From Candidatus Cloacimonetes bacterium 4572_55 (lineage in GTDB: Bacteria > 4572-55): 64,000 bases of DNA. Both the position numbers and the translations under genes were made by a program. This document shows, one piece after another, positions 35,016-42,886 of the stretch. The stretch covers positions 124,001 through 188,000 of the forward strand of contig NBMB01000003.1 of NCBI GenBank assembly GCA_002084765.1, given 5' to 3'. Within the stretch, counting starts at the first letter, position 1. The number at the start of each line of letters is the position of its first letter. Below the pieces are notes generated by a model. It saw only the letters and a list, made by a program, of their open reading frames with translations, had not been told where the DNA came from and did not search any database.

Positions 35016-35855
35016 CTATAAACGAACCTCGCCTCCGGAAGCCAATTTGTGGAGTGAATCCAGAATATGTTCTTCCATATCGGAAAATTCTGGGGATCGC
35101 ATGATCTCACGGCTTCGGTGTACCGGCAGATCAACTTGAATGATTTCTTTGATTGTTCCGGGACTCGCTGAGAGAATATAGATTCTATCTGCCAGGTATA
35201 TTGCTTCTGGGATGTCGTGCGTGACGAAAAGAATGGTTCCTTCGATGCTCTCCCATATTTCATTAATCAAGTCCTGCATTTCTGTCCGTGTGCCGATGTC
35301 CAGTGCTCCGAACGGCTCGTCCATCAGGATCACGCGCGGTTTACAAGCAAGAGTTCGAGCAATTGCCACCCGCTGTCTCATGCCCCCTGAGAGATTTTTC
35401 GGATAAAAATGCTCTTTCCCTTCCAACCCGACTCTTTTGATATAGTGTCTTGCCGCGTCTTCTCGCTCCGATTTTTTGACGCCTCGCAATTTCAGACCAA
35501 ACGCGACGTTTTCCAGCACGTTCAGCCACGGATACGAGCTATAACTTTGGAACACCATGCCCCGATCCGGTCCCGGTTCTGTGATCGGTTTTCCGAAGAA
35601 GAGCGCTTCTCCCTCAGTGGGTTGGATCAGCCCGGCGATAATGTTCAGAACAGTCGATTTGCCGGATCCAGAGGGTCCCAAAAAGATGATAAATTCCCCG
35701 ATTTTCGGCAAATCGTGAATCTTAAAGCTGACGTCTTTGATCGCTTGATGCACTTTTCCGGTCGGCGATACAAATGTTTTGCTTACTTTTTCCAGCTCGA
35801 TAATAACTGGGAGATCTTTTTTTTCCACCTTAGCTTTTCCTTTATTCATTGCCAT
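35016..35855 (-). CDS. ABC transporter ATPase, NitT/TauT type
   Basis: 279 residues. The cytoplasmic ATPase of the transporter whose permease lies 38 bp upstream. Walker A GPSGSGKST (60-68), Q-loop VFQSYSSYPWLNVLENV, signature LSGGMRQRVAIARTL, Walker B VILMDEPFGALD, and the switch His in FVTHDIPEAIYLADRI. The closest known kinds are the SsuB/TauB/NrtD ATPases for sulfonates, nitrate or similar anions. No clear ribosome site precedes the ATG, which fits coupling to upstream translation. Last gene of the PspA-linked operon. Confidence 0.93.
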   Translation of the reverse strand: MAMNKGKAKVEKKDLPVIIELEKVSKTFVSPTGKVHQAIKDVSFKIHDLPKIGEFIIFLGPSGSGKSTVLNIIAGLIQPTEGEALFFGKPITEPGPDRGMVFQSYSSYPWLNVLENVAFGLKLRGVKKSEREDAARHYIKRVGLEGKEHFYPKNLSGGMRQRVAIARTLACKPRVILMDEPFGALDIGTRTEMQDLINEIWESIEGTILFVTHDIPEAIYLADRIYILSASPGTIKEIIQVDLPVHRSREIMRSPEFSDMEEHILDSLHKLASGGEVRL

Positions 35856-35893
35856 GGAGGGCGCGCCGGTCTTCTTGAATTATTCAGGTTGGA

Positions 35894-36709
35894 TTAGTTT
35901 TCCTTCCAGAAGAACATTTTTTTGTTTGTCCACCTGAGAGCCAGGTCGGTCATCACGCCGATCACCAAAATAGTGATGATTAAGGCGAATATTTGATCTG
36001 TGTGTGAGCGTTTCTGCGCCACAATGATAAGATTTCCCAATCCGCCTGATGAGAGAATGCCACCGGATCCGCTTGCGCCTCCGCTGATCGCTTCGGCAAG
36101 AATGATGTATGTCCATCCAATAGCGTTCATCACCCGCAGCGCCTCGAATATTGTCGGCAACGCGGCAGGTGCCAGCACATGACAGATCACCTGCCATTTT
36201 GAGGCTCCAAGTGTGTAGGACGTGGAGAGATAGACCTGATCTACTCCCTCCACGGATTCTACGATCAGCGGCGTCATATAGACCGCTATTCCAGTAAAAA
36301 GGAGCATGATCTTCATAGCGTTGCCTATGCCAAACCAGACGATAAATAATCCGACCAATGCCGCGATAGGCAAAAAACGCAGTGGATCAACTAAGGGACG
36401 GAAAAAGGCTTTGACTGAGGGGAACGCGCCCATTGTTATGCCCAGCGGCACCGCTACGATCGAAGCCAGGAGAAATCCCATTGTGATCCGATAAAAACTC
36501 GCCACTGCGTTTCTGACTAAGGCATGTTCCCAGTGCAGGGTGGGAAACGCCTTTAATACAGCGGTCGGCGTGGGCAAGATCAGTTTTGGTGCCCAACCGC
36601 TGTAGGAAAATAGAGACCAGACGCTTAGTAACAGAAAGATACCGATCAAGCTGATGAATCGAGCGTCCCTGTTGGTCAAAGTCCCTCGGATCGTAAAGAA
36701 GCGACTCAT
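35894..36709 (-). CDS. ABC transporter permease, SsuC/TauC type
   Basis: 271 residues with about six helices (the first at about 19-36). The EAA loop reads YTLGASKWQVICHVLAPAALPTIFEALRVM, typical of the NitT/TauT permease group. It lies between the OmpA-fused binding protein (47-bp gap) and the ATPase. Substrate is unknown. The operon context suggests envelope stress rather than simple nutrient uptake (inference). Confidence 0.93.
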   Translation of the reverse strand: MSRFFTIRGTLTNRDARFISLIGIFLLLSVWSLFSYSGWAPKLILPTPTAVLKAFPTLHWEHALVRNAVASFYRITMGFLLASIVAVPLGITMGAFPSVKAFFRPLVDPLRFLPIAALVGLFIVWFGIGNAMKIMLLFTGIAVYMTPLIVESVEGVDQVYLSTSYTLGASKWQVICHVLAPAALPTIFEALRVMNAIGWTYIILAEAISGGASGSGGILSSGGLGNLIIVAQKRSHTDQIFALIITILVIGVMTDLALRWTNKKMFFWKEN

Positions 36710-36756
36710 GCGCAGGCCCCTATTTTTGAAATTTTAGAAATCTCGAAATTACGAAG

Positions 36757-38382
36757 TTATTTAGGAATCACTTCAAAATCGGTGCGCCGATTTTTAGCGC
36801 GACCTTGTTCCGTGTTATTATCTGCGATTGGCTTGTCCGGCCCGTTACCCACAACTGCGAATTTCTTGGAGTCAAACCCATATTGTTCCACGAGATAGTT
36901 CGATACAGCCTGAGCGCGACGCTTCGACAGCTGAACATTTTTCTGATAAGAGCCGGTATTGTCTGTATTTCCCGCCACCCGCATATAGGCACTTCCGAAT
37001 GTCGAGGCAAGCTCTGCGATCTGTTCCAGCCCATATTTGGCGTTTTCATCTAACTGATCGCTTCCGATAGCAAAATAGATGCTGACCCGCTTGGTGAGAA
37101 TGCTTGTCTTTTTCGGATCGGGAGATTTTTTAAAGTCGAATTCTTGTTTTTCCACGACTTTCTTCGGGAATCTGCTCTCGATAACGCTCAGGAATCTGGT
37201 ATCTTTTGCCTGATATGCCTGGGCGATTTTAGAAGTCAGTCCAATCTTGCGCCATAGACCGCTGGCACTTTTAAACACATCCTCAAAGCCCACTGGAATA
37301 TCGACGTCCATTTCGAAAAATTCTCGATTTTCCCAATAATCCGGCAATTTGACGTCATCCAACATCCCCTCTGCGTCCTCCAACCCGATACCCGCGAAAT
37401 TATCCGCCATCAGCCGACATGCTTGCTGCGAATTTTTTTCCACCATGTCCACGCCTTTTAGCCATCCCGTGACAAAAGCCGCGGCCTCCTGCGGGTAATC
37501 TCGAACAAAATCGCCACGAGCCACAAAGATATCCGCAATCAGGTGGGTTGCTTCTCTCGTGGAAGTCAGAATTTTTGCTCCGGGCCTCTCCTTTGCCGCC
37601 ATATAAACATCAGGCGACCAGCTCACGCACGCGTCCACATGACCGGCTTTAAAAGTATTTGCCGCGTCTACGGCTGAGTTGGTAAACACCCACTGGACGT
37701 CTCGGTTGGTCAACCCGCCTTGTGTCAGGACATAGAGCGCAAAGTAATGCGAGGGCGTGGCTTCTGCGACCGCGATCTGCTTACCTTTCAGATCTATTAC
37801 CGACTCGATCCCCTGCGCGACAGCGATAGCGTCGCCGCCTCGGCTCCAATCATATTGCATGATAGCCACAGGTTTCAAATTTGACAACGAGGGGTATTCC
37901 AGCGCGTACGCATCGACGGTTGACCACATGATGTCCACTCCATCTGCATTGCCGCCGGCTTTGAACGCCTCTCGAGATTGAACAAAGTCGTCAATCACCA
38001 GCAGCTCAACCTGGATCCCATAATCTCGATAAAATAGACAATCCTTGTTCGGAGCAAATCCGTTGTTTGCCATAATTCCGCCAGCGTATCCTCCCCATGT
38101 GACAATCGCCACCCGAATCGGACGCTTGAGACCCTCTTCAGAACCTTCCGGAAGATTTGCTACAGGCGCAGCTTCTGACAGATCCGGATCGTCCGGCGTT
38201 GATGGACTTGAGTTTGGGGAGAAAAAGTCGTCCTGTGTCACCTCTCCGGCAGGTTTTTTACTGGGAGCCACAAGATTCATAACCTGATCTAAGACGCCGT
38301 ATTTCCATAACCCGTATGAAATGAGCGCCAATGCGATGAGGACAATGAAAAATTTTCCCCCTTTTTCAATCTTGATACCCAT
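36757..38382 (-). CDS. ABC substrate-binding protein fused to an OmpA-like peptidoglycan-binding domain
   Basis: 541 residues. A single N-terminal helix (about 9-29) anchors it in the inner membrane, followed by a Pro/Ser-rich linker. About 85-380 is a type 2 periplasmic binding domain of the NMT1/SsuA/TauA kind (IRVAIVTWGGYAGGIMANNG, ATPSHYFALYVL, VDACVSWSPDVYMA). About 415-541 is an OmpA domain with ISIYFAIGSDQL-like opening (VSIYFAIGSDQLDENAKYGL), AGNTDNTGS and the NVQLSKRRAQAVSNYL peptidoglycan motif. The fusion would tie solute sensing to the cell wall. It lies 15 bp after pspA and before permease and ATPase genes. Similar proteins are annotated elsewhere as phosphate-binding/OmpA family, which I treat as a label rather than proof of substrate. 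Confidence 0.92.
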   Translation of the reverse strand: MGIKIEKGGKFFIVLIALALISYGLWKYGVLDQVMNLVAPSKKPAGEVTQDDFFSPNSSPSTPDDPDLSEAAPVANLPEGSEEGLKRPIRVAIVTWGGYAGGIMANNGFAPNKDCLFYRDYGIQVELLVIDDFVQSREAFKAGGNADGVDIMWSTVDAYALEYPSLSNLKPVAIMQYDWSRGGDAIAVAQGIESVIDLKGKQIAVAEATPSHYFALYVLTQGGLTNRDVQWVFTNSAVDAANTFKAGHVDACVSWSPDVYMAAKERPGAKILTSTREATHLIADIFVARGDFVRDYPQEAAAFVTGWLKGVDMVEKNSQQACRLMADNFAGIGLEDAEGMLDDVKLPDYWENREFFEMDVDIPVGFEDVFKSASGLWRKIGLTSKIAQAYQAKDTRFLSVIESRFPKKVVEKQEFDFKKSPDPKKTSILTKRVSIYFAIGSDQLDENAKYGLEQIAELASTFGSAYMRVAGNTDNTGSYQKNVQLSKRRAQAVSNYLVEQYGFDSKKFAVVGNGPDKPIADNNTEQGRAKNRRTDFEVIPK

Positions 38383-38397
38383 GATCGCCTCCTAAAA

Positions 38398-39138
38398 TTA
38401 ATTTCTCTCTCTCGGACCCATTGTTTTCTGTGGACTCTCCGTTGCTCCAGTGGACTCCGGAACAGAAGCCATCCCCATCTCCATCTTGAACTGTTTGAGC
38501 AGTTCGTTTGCCTGTATCTTCTCCGCTTCCTCTTCGATCTTCAAACCCTGATGATCGATATTGTCCATCGCCATCTCCATGCGAGCTTCGTTCACCGCGG
38601 ATTCCTCCTCGATTTTACGAATCATCTCGTCATGGGTCTGGTCAATGCCCGCAACCTCGAAGGATTCCATAGCGTCCGCTACTTTTTTCTGCCATTCCGC
38701 GCGTTTTTTATCTCGCAAAGCACCTCGTGCTTCCCGAGTTTTTTTATCGATTGTCCGCATGAATGCCTTCTTCACATTTTGCGCTTTGTCATACGCCTGG
38801 CGAGCCACAGATAGCTCGCCCTGATTATGGATCAGAGCGGATTTGGTCTGCTCCAATGTAGTGGCGTACGTGACGGCAATATCGTCCCGACCTGCTTGTA
38901 TTGCCGCCTTCACCTTACTGGTCAAACCATTGAGCTTCATTTTATACTTACGCTCCTCTTTTTCCAACAGGGTCACATTCGCCTTGACCATAGCGATATT
39001 TTCGTTCATTCTCGGCACTTGATCCTGCATATCTCGGATATTCTGCTCTAAAATCAGCTCGGGATCCTCGCCAAAAGAGATAAAAAGTCCGACAATAGAC
39101 CGAATCATTCGTTTAAATCGATTCCACATTTTTTCCAC
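38398..39138 (-). CDS. pspA: PspA/IM30 family envelope-stress protein
   Basis: 246 residues, almost entirely coiled coil, starting with the amphipathic helix MEKMWNRFKRMIRSIVGLFI and then EDPELILEQNIRDMQDQVPRM, the classic PspA/Vipp1 opening. The protein forms ESCRT-III-like scaffolds that protect the inner membrane (family knowledge). The C-terminal tail is low-complexity (VPESTGATESPQKTM). No PspF, PspB or PspC is nearby. The operon partner is instead a binding-protein/OmpA fusion and its ABC transporter. Confidence 0.92.
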   Translation of the reverse strand: MEKMWNRFKRMIRSIVGLFISFGEDPELILEQNIRDMQDQVPRMNENIAMVKANVTLLEKEERKYKMKLNGLTSKVKAAIQAGRDDIAVTYATTLEQTKSALIHNQGELSVARQAYDKAQNVKKAFMRTIDKKTREARGALRDKKRAEWQKKVADAMESFEVAGIDQTHDEMIRKIEEESAVNEARMEMAMDNIDHQGLKIEEEAEKIQANELLKQFKMEMGMASVPESTGATESPQKTMGPRERN

Positions 39139-39198
39139 CTTTTTTTAATCGGTTTATTAAATCAAAAAATTAAAACTACAATTCCAAACGTATCTCAA

Positions 39199-39912
39199 TT
39201 AGGCTCCCGCCGTATCATCAGCCGGCTCCGATTCCGGTTTTGGCTGTTGAGCGACCACTGGGTTGGTTGTCGTGCTAATCGGATTGGGAGATATAAAATA
39301 GGAGACTACCTCATAAATGCGTTGTTCTTCCTGTTGTTTCCGTAACACCCAATCGGAAAAATTCTCCTTTGCCGAGCGTACCATCTCATTATTTGCCTCA
39401 ATAATTTTCCGTTTTTCTTCCAAAAATTGATCTATCTCTTCTTGAATAGCTGCGTTCTCATCCATTTTTTCCATCTCGATATGTGTGACGCTCTTCTCTT
39501 CGACCTTTTCATACGCGTCCAACGCCCGATCCCGCTGAATAGCGTCTTTAATCACCTCTTCAATCGGGACGTTCGCGGCTTCCAGCGAGACCAATATCGC
39601 ATTGCGCTTAACCGACGAGCTCAGGTCTTTCAGAAGGTCGGAGTCCAACATAGTCTCGATCTTATCCACATCAAATCCGCCAATCACTGGTTGGATTCCG
39701 ACAGCGTCATAGATCGCTTGAAAATTGACCGGCTCATTATTTGGAACCTCGATCCGTTCGGTGATTTTCGGCTCGAAACTTTTCGAGGCAATTTTTGGTG
39801 CTGGCATTGCCGCCGCGTCCGAATTCGGCGCATGCGTATCAGACGGTATCTCCGGGGGATATTCCGGTTCGTTTTCAACCGTTATAAAATAATTATACCA
39901 TTTTTTTGCCAT
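39199..39912 (-). CDS. Hypothetical cytoplasmic protein leading the PspA operon
   Basis: 237 residues. No signal peptide or membrane segment. The first ~75 residues are Pro/Glu-rich and probably disordered. About 80-140 is a compact helical unit (FDVDKIETMLDSDLLKDL, RNAILVSLEAANVPIEEVI). About 150-205 is a charged coiled coil (EIDQFLEEKRKIIEANNEM), and the tail is low complexity. I do not know the family. A strong promoter precedes it and pspA follows after 60 bp, so it is co-expressed with the stress operon and may regulate or scaffold PspA (inference). Confidence 0.65.
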   Translation of the reverse strand: MAKKWYNYFITVENEPEYPPEIPSDTHAPNSDAAAMPAPKIASKSFEPKITERIEVPNNEPVNFQAIYDAVGIQPVIGGFDVDKIETMLDSDLLKDLSSSVKRNAILVSLEAANVPIEEVIKDAIQRDRALDAYEKVEEKSVTHIEMEKMDENAAIQEEIDQFLEEKRKIIEANNEMVRSAKENFSDWVLRKQQEEQRIYEVVSYFISPNPISTTTNPVVAQQPKPESEPADDTAGA

Positions 39913-39994
39913 CCCGTTTCTCCAGTCGTAGCTATTATAATCAGTCCAATGGAAATGCCAATGAAGATAAAAATTTCAATCCACAGTTTTTATT

Positions 39995-40023
39995 AGTATA
40001 AGCTATTTCTCATATTTTGTCAA
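39995..40023 (-). promoter_or_regulatory. Strong sigma-70-type promoter of the PspA operon
   Basis: Minus strand TTGACA (40018-40023), exactly 17 bp, TATACT (39995-40000). Five or six of six bases match in each box. It lies about 85 bp upstream of the first gene's ATG. Housekeeping sigma rather than sigma-54 control is suggested. Confidence 0.75.
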
Positions 40024-40065
40024 TAGAGTAAATGAAATGCGCACAAGAGTCGGGTGATTTTTAGG

Positions 40066-40095
40066 TTGCCGACAGCCGTGTTGTCTCCTTATATT
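40066..40095 (+). promoter_or_regulatory. Possible promoter of the EamA-type gene
   Basis: TTGCCG (40066-40071), 18-bp spacer, TATATT (40090-40095), about 80 bp upstream of the ATG at 40176. Moderate match only. Confidence 0.4.
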
Positions 40096-40175
40096 GTCCC
40101 CTCGTTATCAAACCCTGTGCCATAGCGATTTATAAATGCGGAAATATAACCAATTCATAAAGGAGTTTTTCGATT

Positions 40176-40601
40176 ATGAAGCCGATTATCTTTGCTTTAG
40201 CAACATCCTTAGCCTGGGGTGTGGGCAGTTATTTTGAGAAAAAAGGATTGCAAATGGGACGTCTTTCGCCGCAAATGGGCATCACGTTGCGCACGGTTGT
40301 AGCGTTATTTGTCCTTAGCACGATCAGTTTTAACCAATGGAAAAGCGTCCTGCAGGCTGATCCAAAAGCCTTGATGTGGATCATAGTCGGCGGCGGCGTG
40401 ATCGCCGGATCTATAGGCATGCTCTGCTTCTATGCGGCTATCAGAAGCGCGCCGTTAAGCCTGGTTTTGCCGATCGCGTTCACATCCCCTTTATTCGGAG
40501 CGTTGATGGGCATTTGGTTTGGCGGAGAACCCCTGACCTGGAAAGTGGCGGTCGGCATCCTGTTGACAATCGGAGGAGTCACGCTTATTACGATGAAATA
40601 A
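40176..40601 (+). CDS. Half-size EamA/DMT-family membrane transporter
   Basis: 141 residues with about five hydrophobic helices and a single EamA domain. The start KPIIFALATSLAWGVGSYFEKKGL and the end SPLFGALMGIWFGGEPLTWKVAVGI... are the usual EamA features. Most EamA transporters have two such domains, so this one must form dimers, as SMR-like or single-domain DMT proteins do. Ribosome site aaggag. Monocistronic, convergent with the acyltransferase gene. Substrate unknown. Confidence 0.85.
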   Translation: MKPIIFALATSLAWGVGSYFEKKGLQMGRLSPQMGITLRTVVALFVLSTISFNQWKSVLQADPKALMWIIVGGGVIAGSIGMLCFYAAIRSAPLSLVLPIAFTSPLFGALMGIWFGGEPLTWKVAVGILLTIGGVTLITMK

Positions 40602-40662
40602 AAAACTTCGGAAGAAATAAAGACGTATTCTGTGAAATCTGCGGACTCTTTTTCCGAGTGAG

Positions 40663-41463
40663 TCATTGGACGACCGGGATAAATTGTTGGTGAATCGCCT
40701 TCCACAATTTTTTTGCCAACGTCTTTCGGTCATTATCCTGAATTTTTGTCTCCCCGAAAATAATTGTCGCCTCGAATTCCGGCATTCCGAACAACTGAAA
40801 AAAATGAGTGAAGAAGGGAGCTTGTCCCCACCAGCAGACCGCGAGGTGAGCTGGTTTTTCTGTCTGCGGCGTTTTATATGTGACGCTGGCGTACGAGACC
40901 GGAAGTTCTTTTTTTGCCGGATATTCCAATAAGGGCGGCTTAAAGGGCGATATAGATGCGCCGTTGGTGGTTCCACCTTCTGGAAATACGACCAGCCCTT
41001 CCTGATTTGTCATCGCCTTCTCGATCAATTTGTTGATACGAATCACGTCTTTTTTATGTTTACGACTGATAAAAAGCGTATTGACCGACCAGGCGAAAAA
41101 TCCGATTACCGGCCATTTTTTTAGGTCGCCTCGGGAGACGAAGATGCAGGGCAATTTTGTGAGATAGGCGATAACGTCCATATAGCCAACGTGATTGGAT
41201 ACCAGATAGAAGGGCGGTTTTGGCGGAGTCCCGATCGTCTTTATTTTCATGCCGACGATCCACGCCATGCCTTTGGCCCAGCGTCTCAATATCCAGCCGC
41301 GCCATCCCACAGCGGTCTTAGTAACAAATCCAAACAGAGCTATCCCCGACATCATCACAAGATATATTGAGATTGTAAATAGGAGAATAAAAATTATGCG
41401 GTAAATCGAACGTGAAGCTCTCATTATTTTTAAAATAAAATTTGATTCTAAAGCTTTGGACAC
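40663..41463 (-). CDS. 1-acyl-glycerol-3-phosphate acyltransferase (PlsC-like)
   Basis: 266 residues from the GTG at 41463, preferred over a more distant ATG because aggagg lies 4 bp upstream of it. An N-terminal membrane helix (about 17-45) is followed by the acyltransferase motifs: NHVGYMD (the catalytic HX4D), ISRKHKKDVIRINKL and FPEGGTTNGASISPFK (FPEG block). It would esterify lysophosphatidic acid, or a related lipid, at the inner membrane. The C-terminal part VCWWGQAPFFTHFFQLFG is usual for the family. It stands alone. Confidence 0.88.
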   Translation of the reverse strand: MSKALESNFILKIMRASRSIYRIIFILLFTISIYLVMMSGIALFGFVTKTAVGWRGWILRRWAKGMAWIVGMKIKTIGTPPKPPFYLVSNHVGYMDVIAYLTKLPCIFVSRGDLKKWPVIGFFAWSVNTLFISRKHKKDVIRINKLIEKAMTNQEGLVVFPEGGTTNGASISPFKPPLLEYPAKKELPVSYASVTYKTPQTEKPAHLAVCWWGQAPFFTHFFQLFGMPEFEATIIFGETKIQDNDRKTLAKKLWKAIHQQFIPVVQ

Positions 41464-41566
41464 GTTTCCTCCTGATTTATGAGAACTTAGGCGTCTCATG
41501 CAATAATATAATGGGCTGGGAAATTTGGATCGGAAGGCAATATGAAGTTTAAATATTATAAATTTA

Positions 41567-41635
41567 ACTCTTAGGGTCTCTCTTTTATAAAATCGATTCA
41601 TATTAAAAGTATCACGTAATTAAAAATCGAAACCC
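41567..41635. repeat. Inverted repeat with AAACCCTAAGAG arms
   Basis: In the ~200-bp gap between the acyltransferase and the aminotransferase, CTCTTAGGGTCTC and GAAACCCTAAGAG form 13-bp arms with one mismatch about 40 bases apart. The AAACCCTAAGGG word also builds the terminator at 62367 and resembles the element at 13910. Confidence 0.5.
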
Positions 41636-41662
41636 TAAGAGCCTTATTATTCCAACAAGCTA

Positions 41663-42865
41663 CTATTTCGCAAATTTTTCATAGTAATCGCCGATCTTCT
41701 CATAAGCCTCCTTCAACACCTCCTCTGGCGGAAGAAAGACCACGCGAATATGGCGGGTTCCCGGTATCTGACCGAAACCGCTACCCGGCACAGTGACCAC
41801 GCCATGCTCCTTGATCAATCCTTTCACGAAATCGGAATCCGATTTATCCGTATGCAGTCTGGGGAACGCATAAAACGCGCCCATCGGCGGCATGCAGGAA
41901 ATCCCGGGGATATCGTTCAGCATCGACACCGTCATATCTCGGCGTCGGATCAATTTCTGCTTAACTATCTCCAAGAAAGCATGATCTCCCTCCAACGCTG
42001 GCTTGATCGCATATTGGATTGGGTGGTTTGCTGATAAGCGGGAGCGCAGAATTTTGTTGATAGCCTCGATATAATCGCTCAGCACAGCTTTATTTCCGCT
42101 GACCACGCCCCAGCCGATACGCAGACCCGGACCCACATAACATTTTGACAGTCCGTTAAAGGTGATGATCGGCACCTCGTGGTTCAGGGATGCTATAGAG
42201 ACATGTTCGTTGTCATTCAGCAACAACTTGTCATATATCTCGTCAGCAAAGATGACGATTTGACGCTCCAGAGCGATATCGATCACCTTCTGCAGGGTCT
42301 CTTTTGAGCAGACAGAGCCGGTCGGATTATTGGGGTTGATCAACACAATGCACTTGGTTTTGTCGTTGATCTTGGAAGCAATGTCGTCCACGTCGGGCTG
42401 CCAGCCTGCGGATTCGTCCAAATAATAGGGATTTTCCACTGCATCTAACTTGCTCAAAACCGCGGTGTAGAGCGGATAGCCCGGAGACGGAGTCAGCACA
42501 TTCTCCCCAGGATTGACCAGAGCTGTCAGGCAAATATCAATCGCTTCCGAAGCACCGGTCGTGACAAAAATATCCTGAATGTTTCGGATACCGAGTCGCT
42601 CCGCCTCTCCCTCAATCGCCTCGCGCGCTTCGTTAATTCCAGATGAAGGCGCGTACCCGTTCCGATTGCTCTTCAACGCTTGATTGATCGATTCGATCAC
42701 ATGATCTGGCGTCTCAAAATCAAATAGATTTGGATCGCCGATATTCAAATAGAGCATTTTTTTGCCCTGTTTCGCTACTTCGTTCGCCAACACGACCACG
42801 TCTCGCACCGCATAACGGATGTTTTTCGTGCGAGAAGCGGCTTTTAAAACTTTTAGATTTGACAT
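41663..42865 (-). CDS. PLP-dependent aminotransferase class I/II (AlaA-like)
   Basis: 400 residues. A cytoplasmic fold-type I PLP enzyme. Landmarks: GYAPSSGINEAREAI (substrate region), VTTGASEAIDICL, the NPNNPTG motif, FADEIYDKL, and the Schiff-base Lys in FNGLSKCYVGPGLRIGW (around residue 240). The end RVVFLPPEEVLKEAYEKI is typical. It resembles the AlaA/aspartate-aminotransferase-like group that makes alanine from pyruvate. Substrate is not proven. It lies 21 bp after the GWxTD gene and is probably co-transcribed with it. Confidence 0.92.
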   Translation of the reverse strand: MSNLKVLKAASRTKNIRYAVRDVVVLANEVAKQGKKMLYLNIGDPNLFDFETPDHVIESINQALKSNRNGYAPSSGINEAREAIEGEAERLGIRNIQDIFVTTGASEAIDICLTALVNPGENVLTPSPGYPLYTAVLSKLDAVENPYYLDESAGWQPDVDDIASKINDKTKCIVLINPNNPTGSVCSKETLQKVIDIALERQIVIFADEIYDKLLLNDNEHVSIASLNHEVPIITFNGLSKCYVGPGLRIGWGVVSGNKAVLSDYIEAINKILRSRLSANHPIQYAIKPALEGDHAFLEIVKQKLIRRRDMTVSMLNDIPGISCMPPMGAFYAFPRLHTDKSDSDFVKGLIKEHGVVTVPGSGFGQIPGTRHIRVVFLPPEEVLKEAYEKIGDYYEKFAK

Positions 42866-42886
42866 AATTCTCTCCTATACAGTTTA

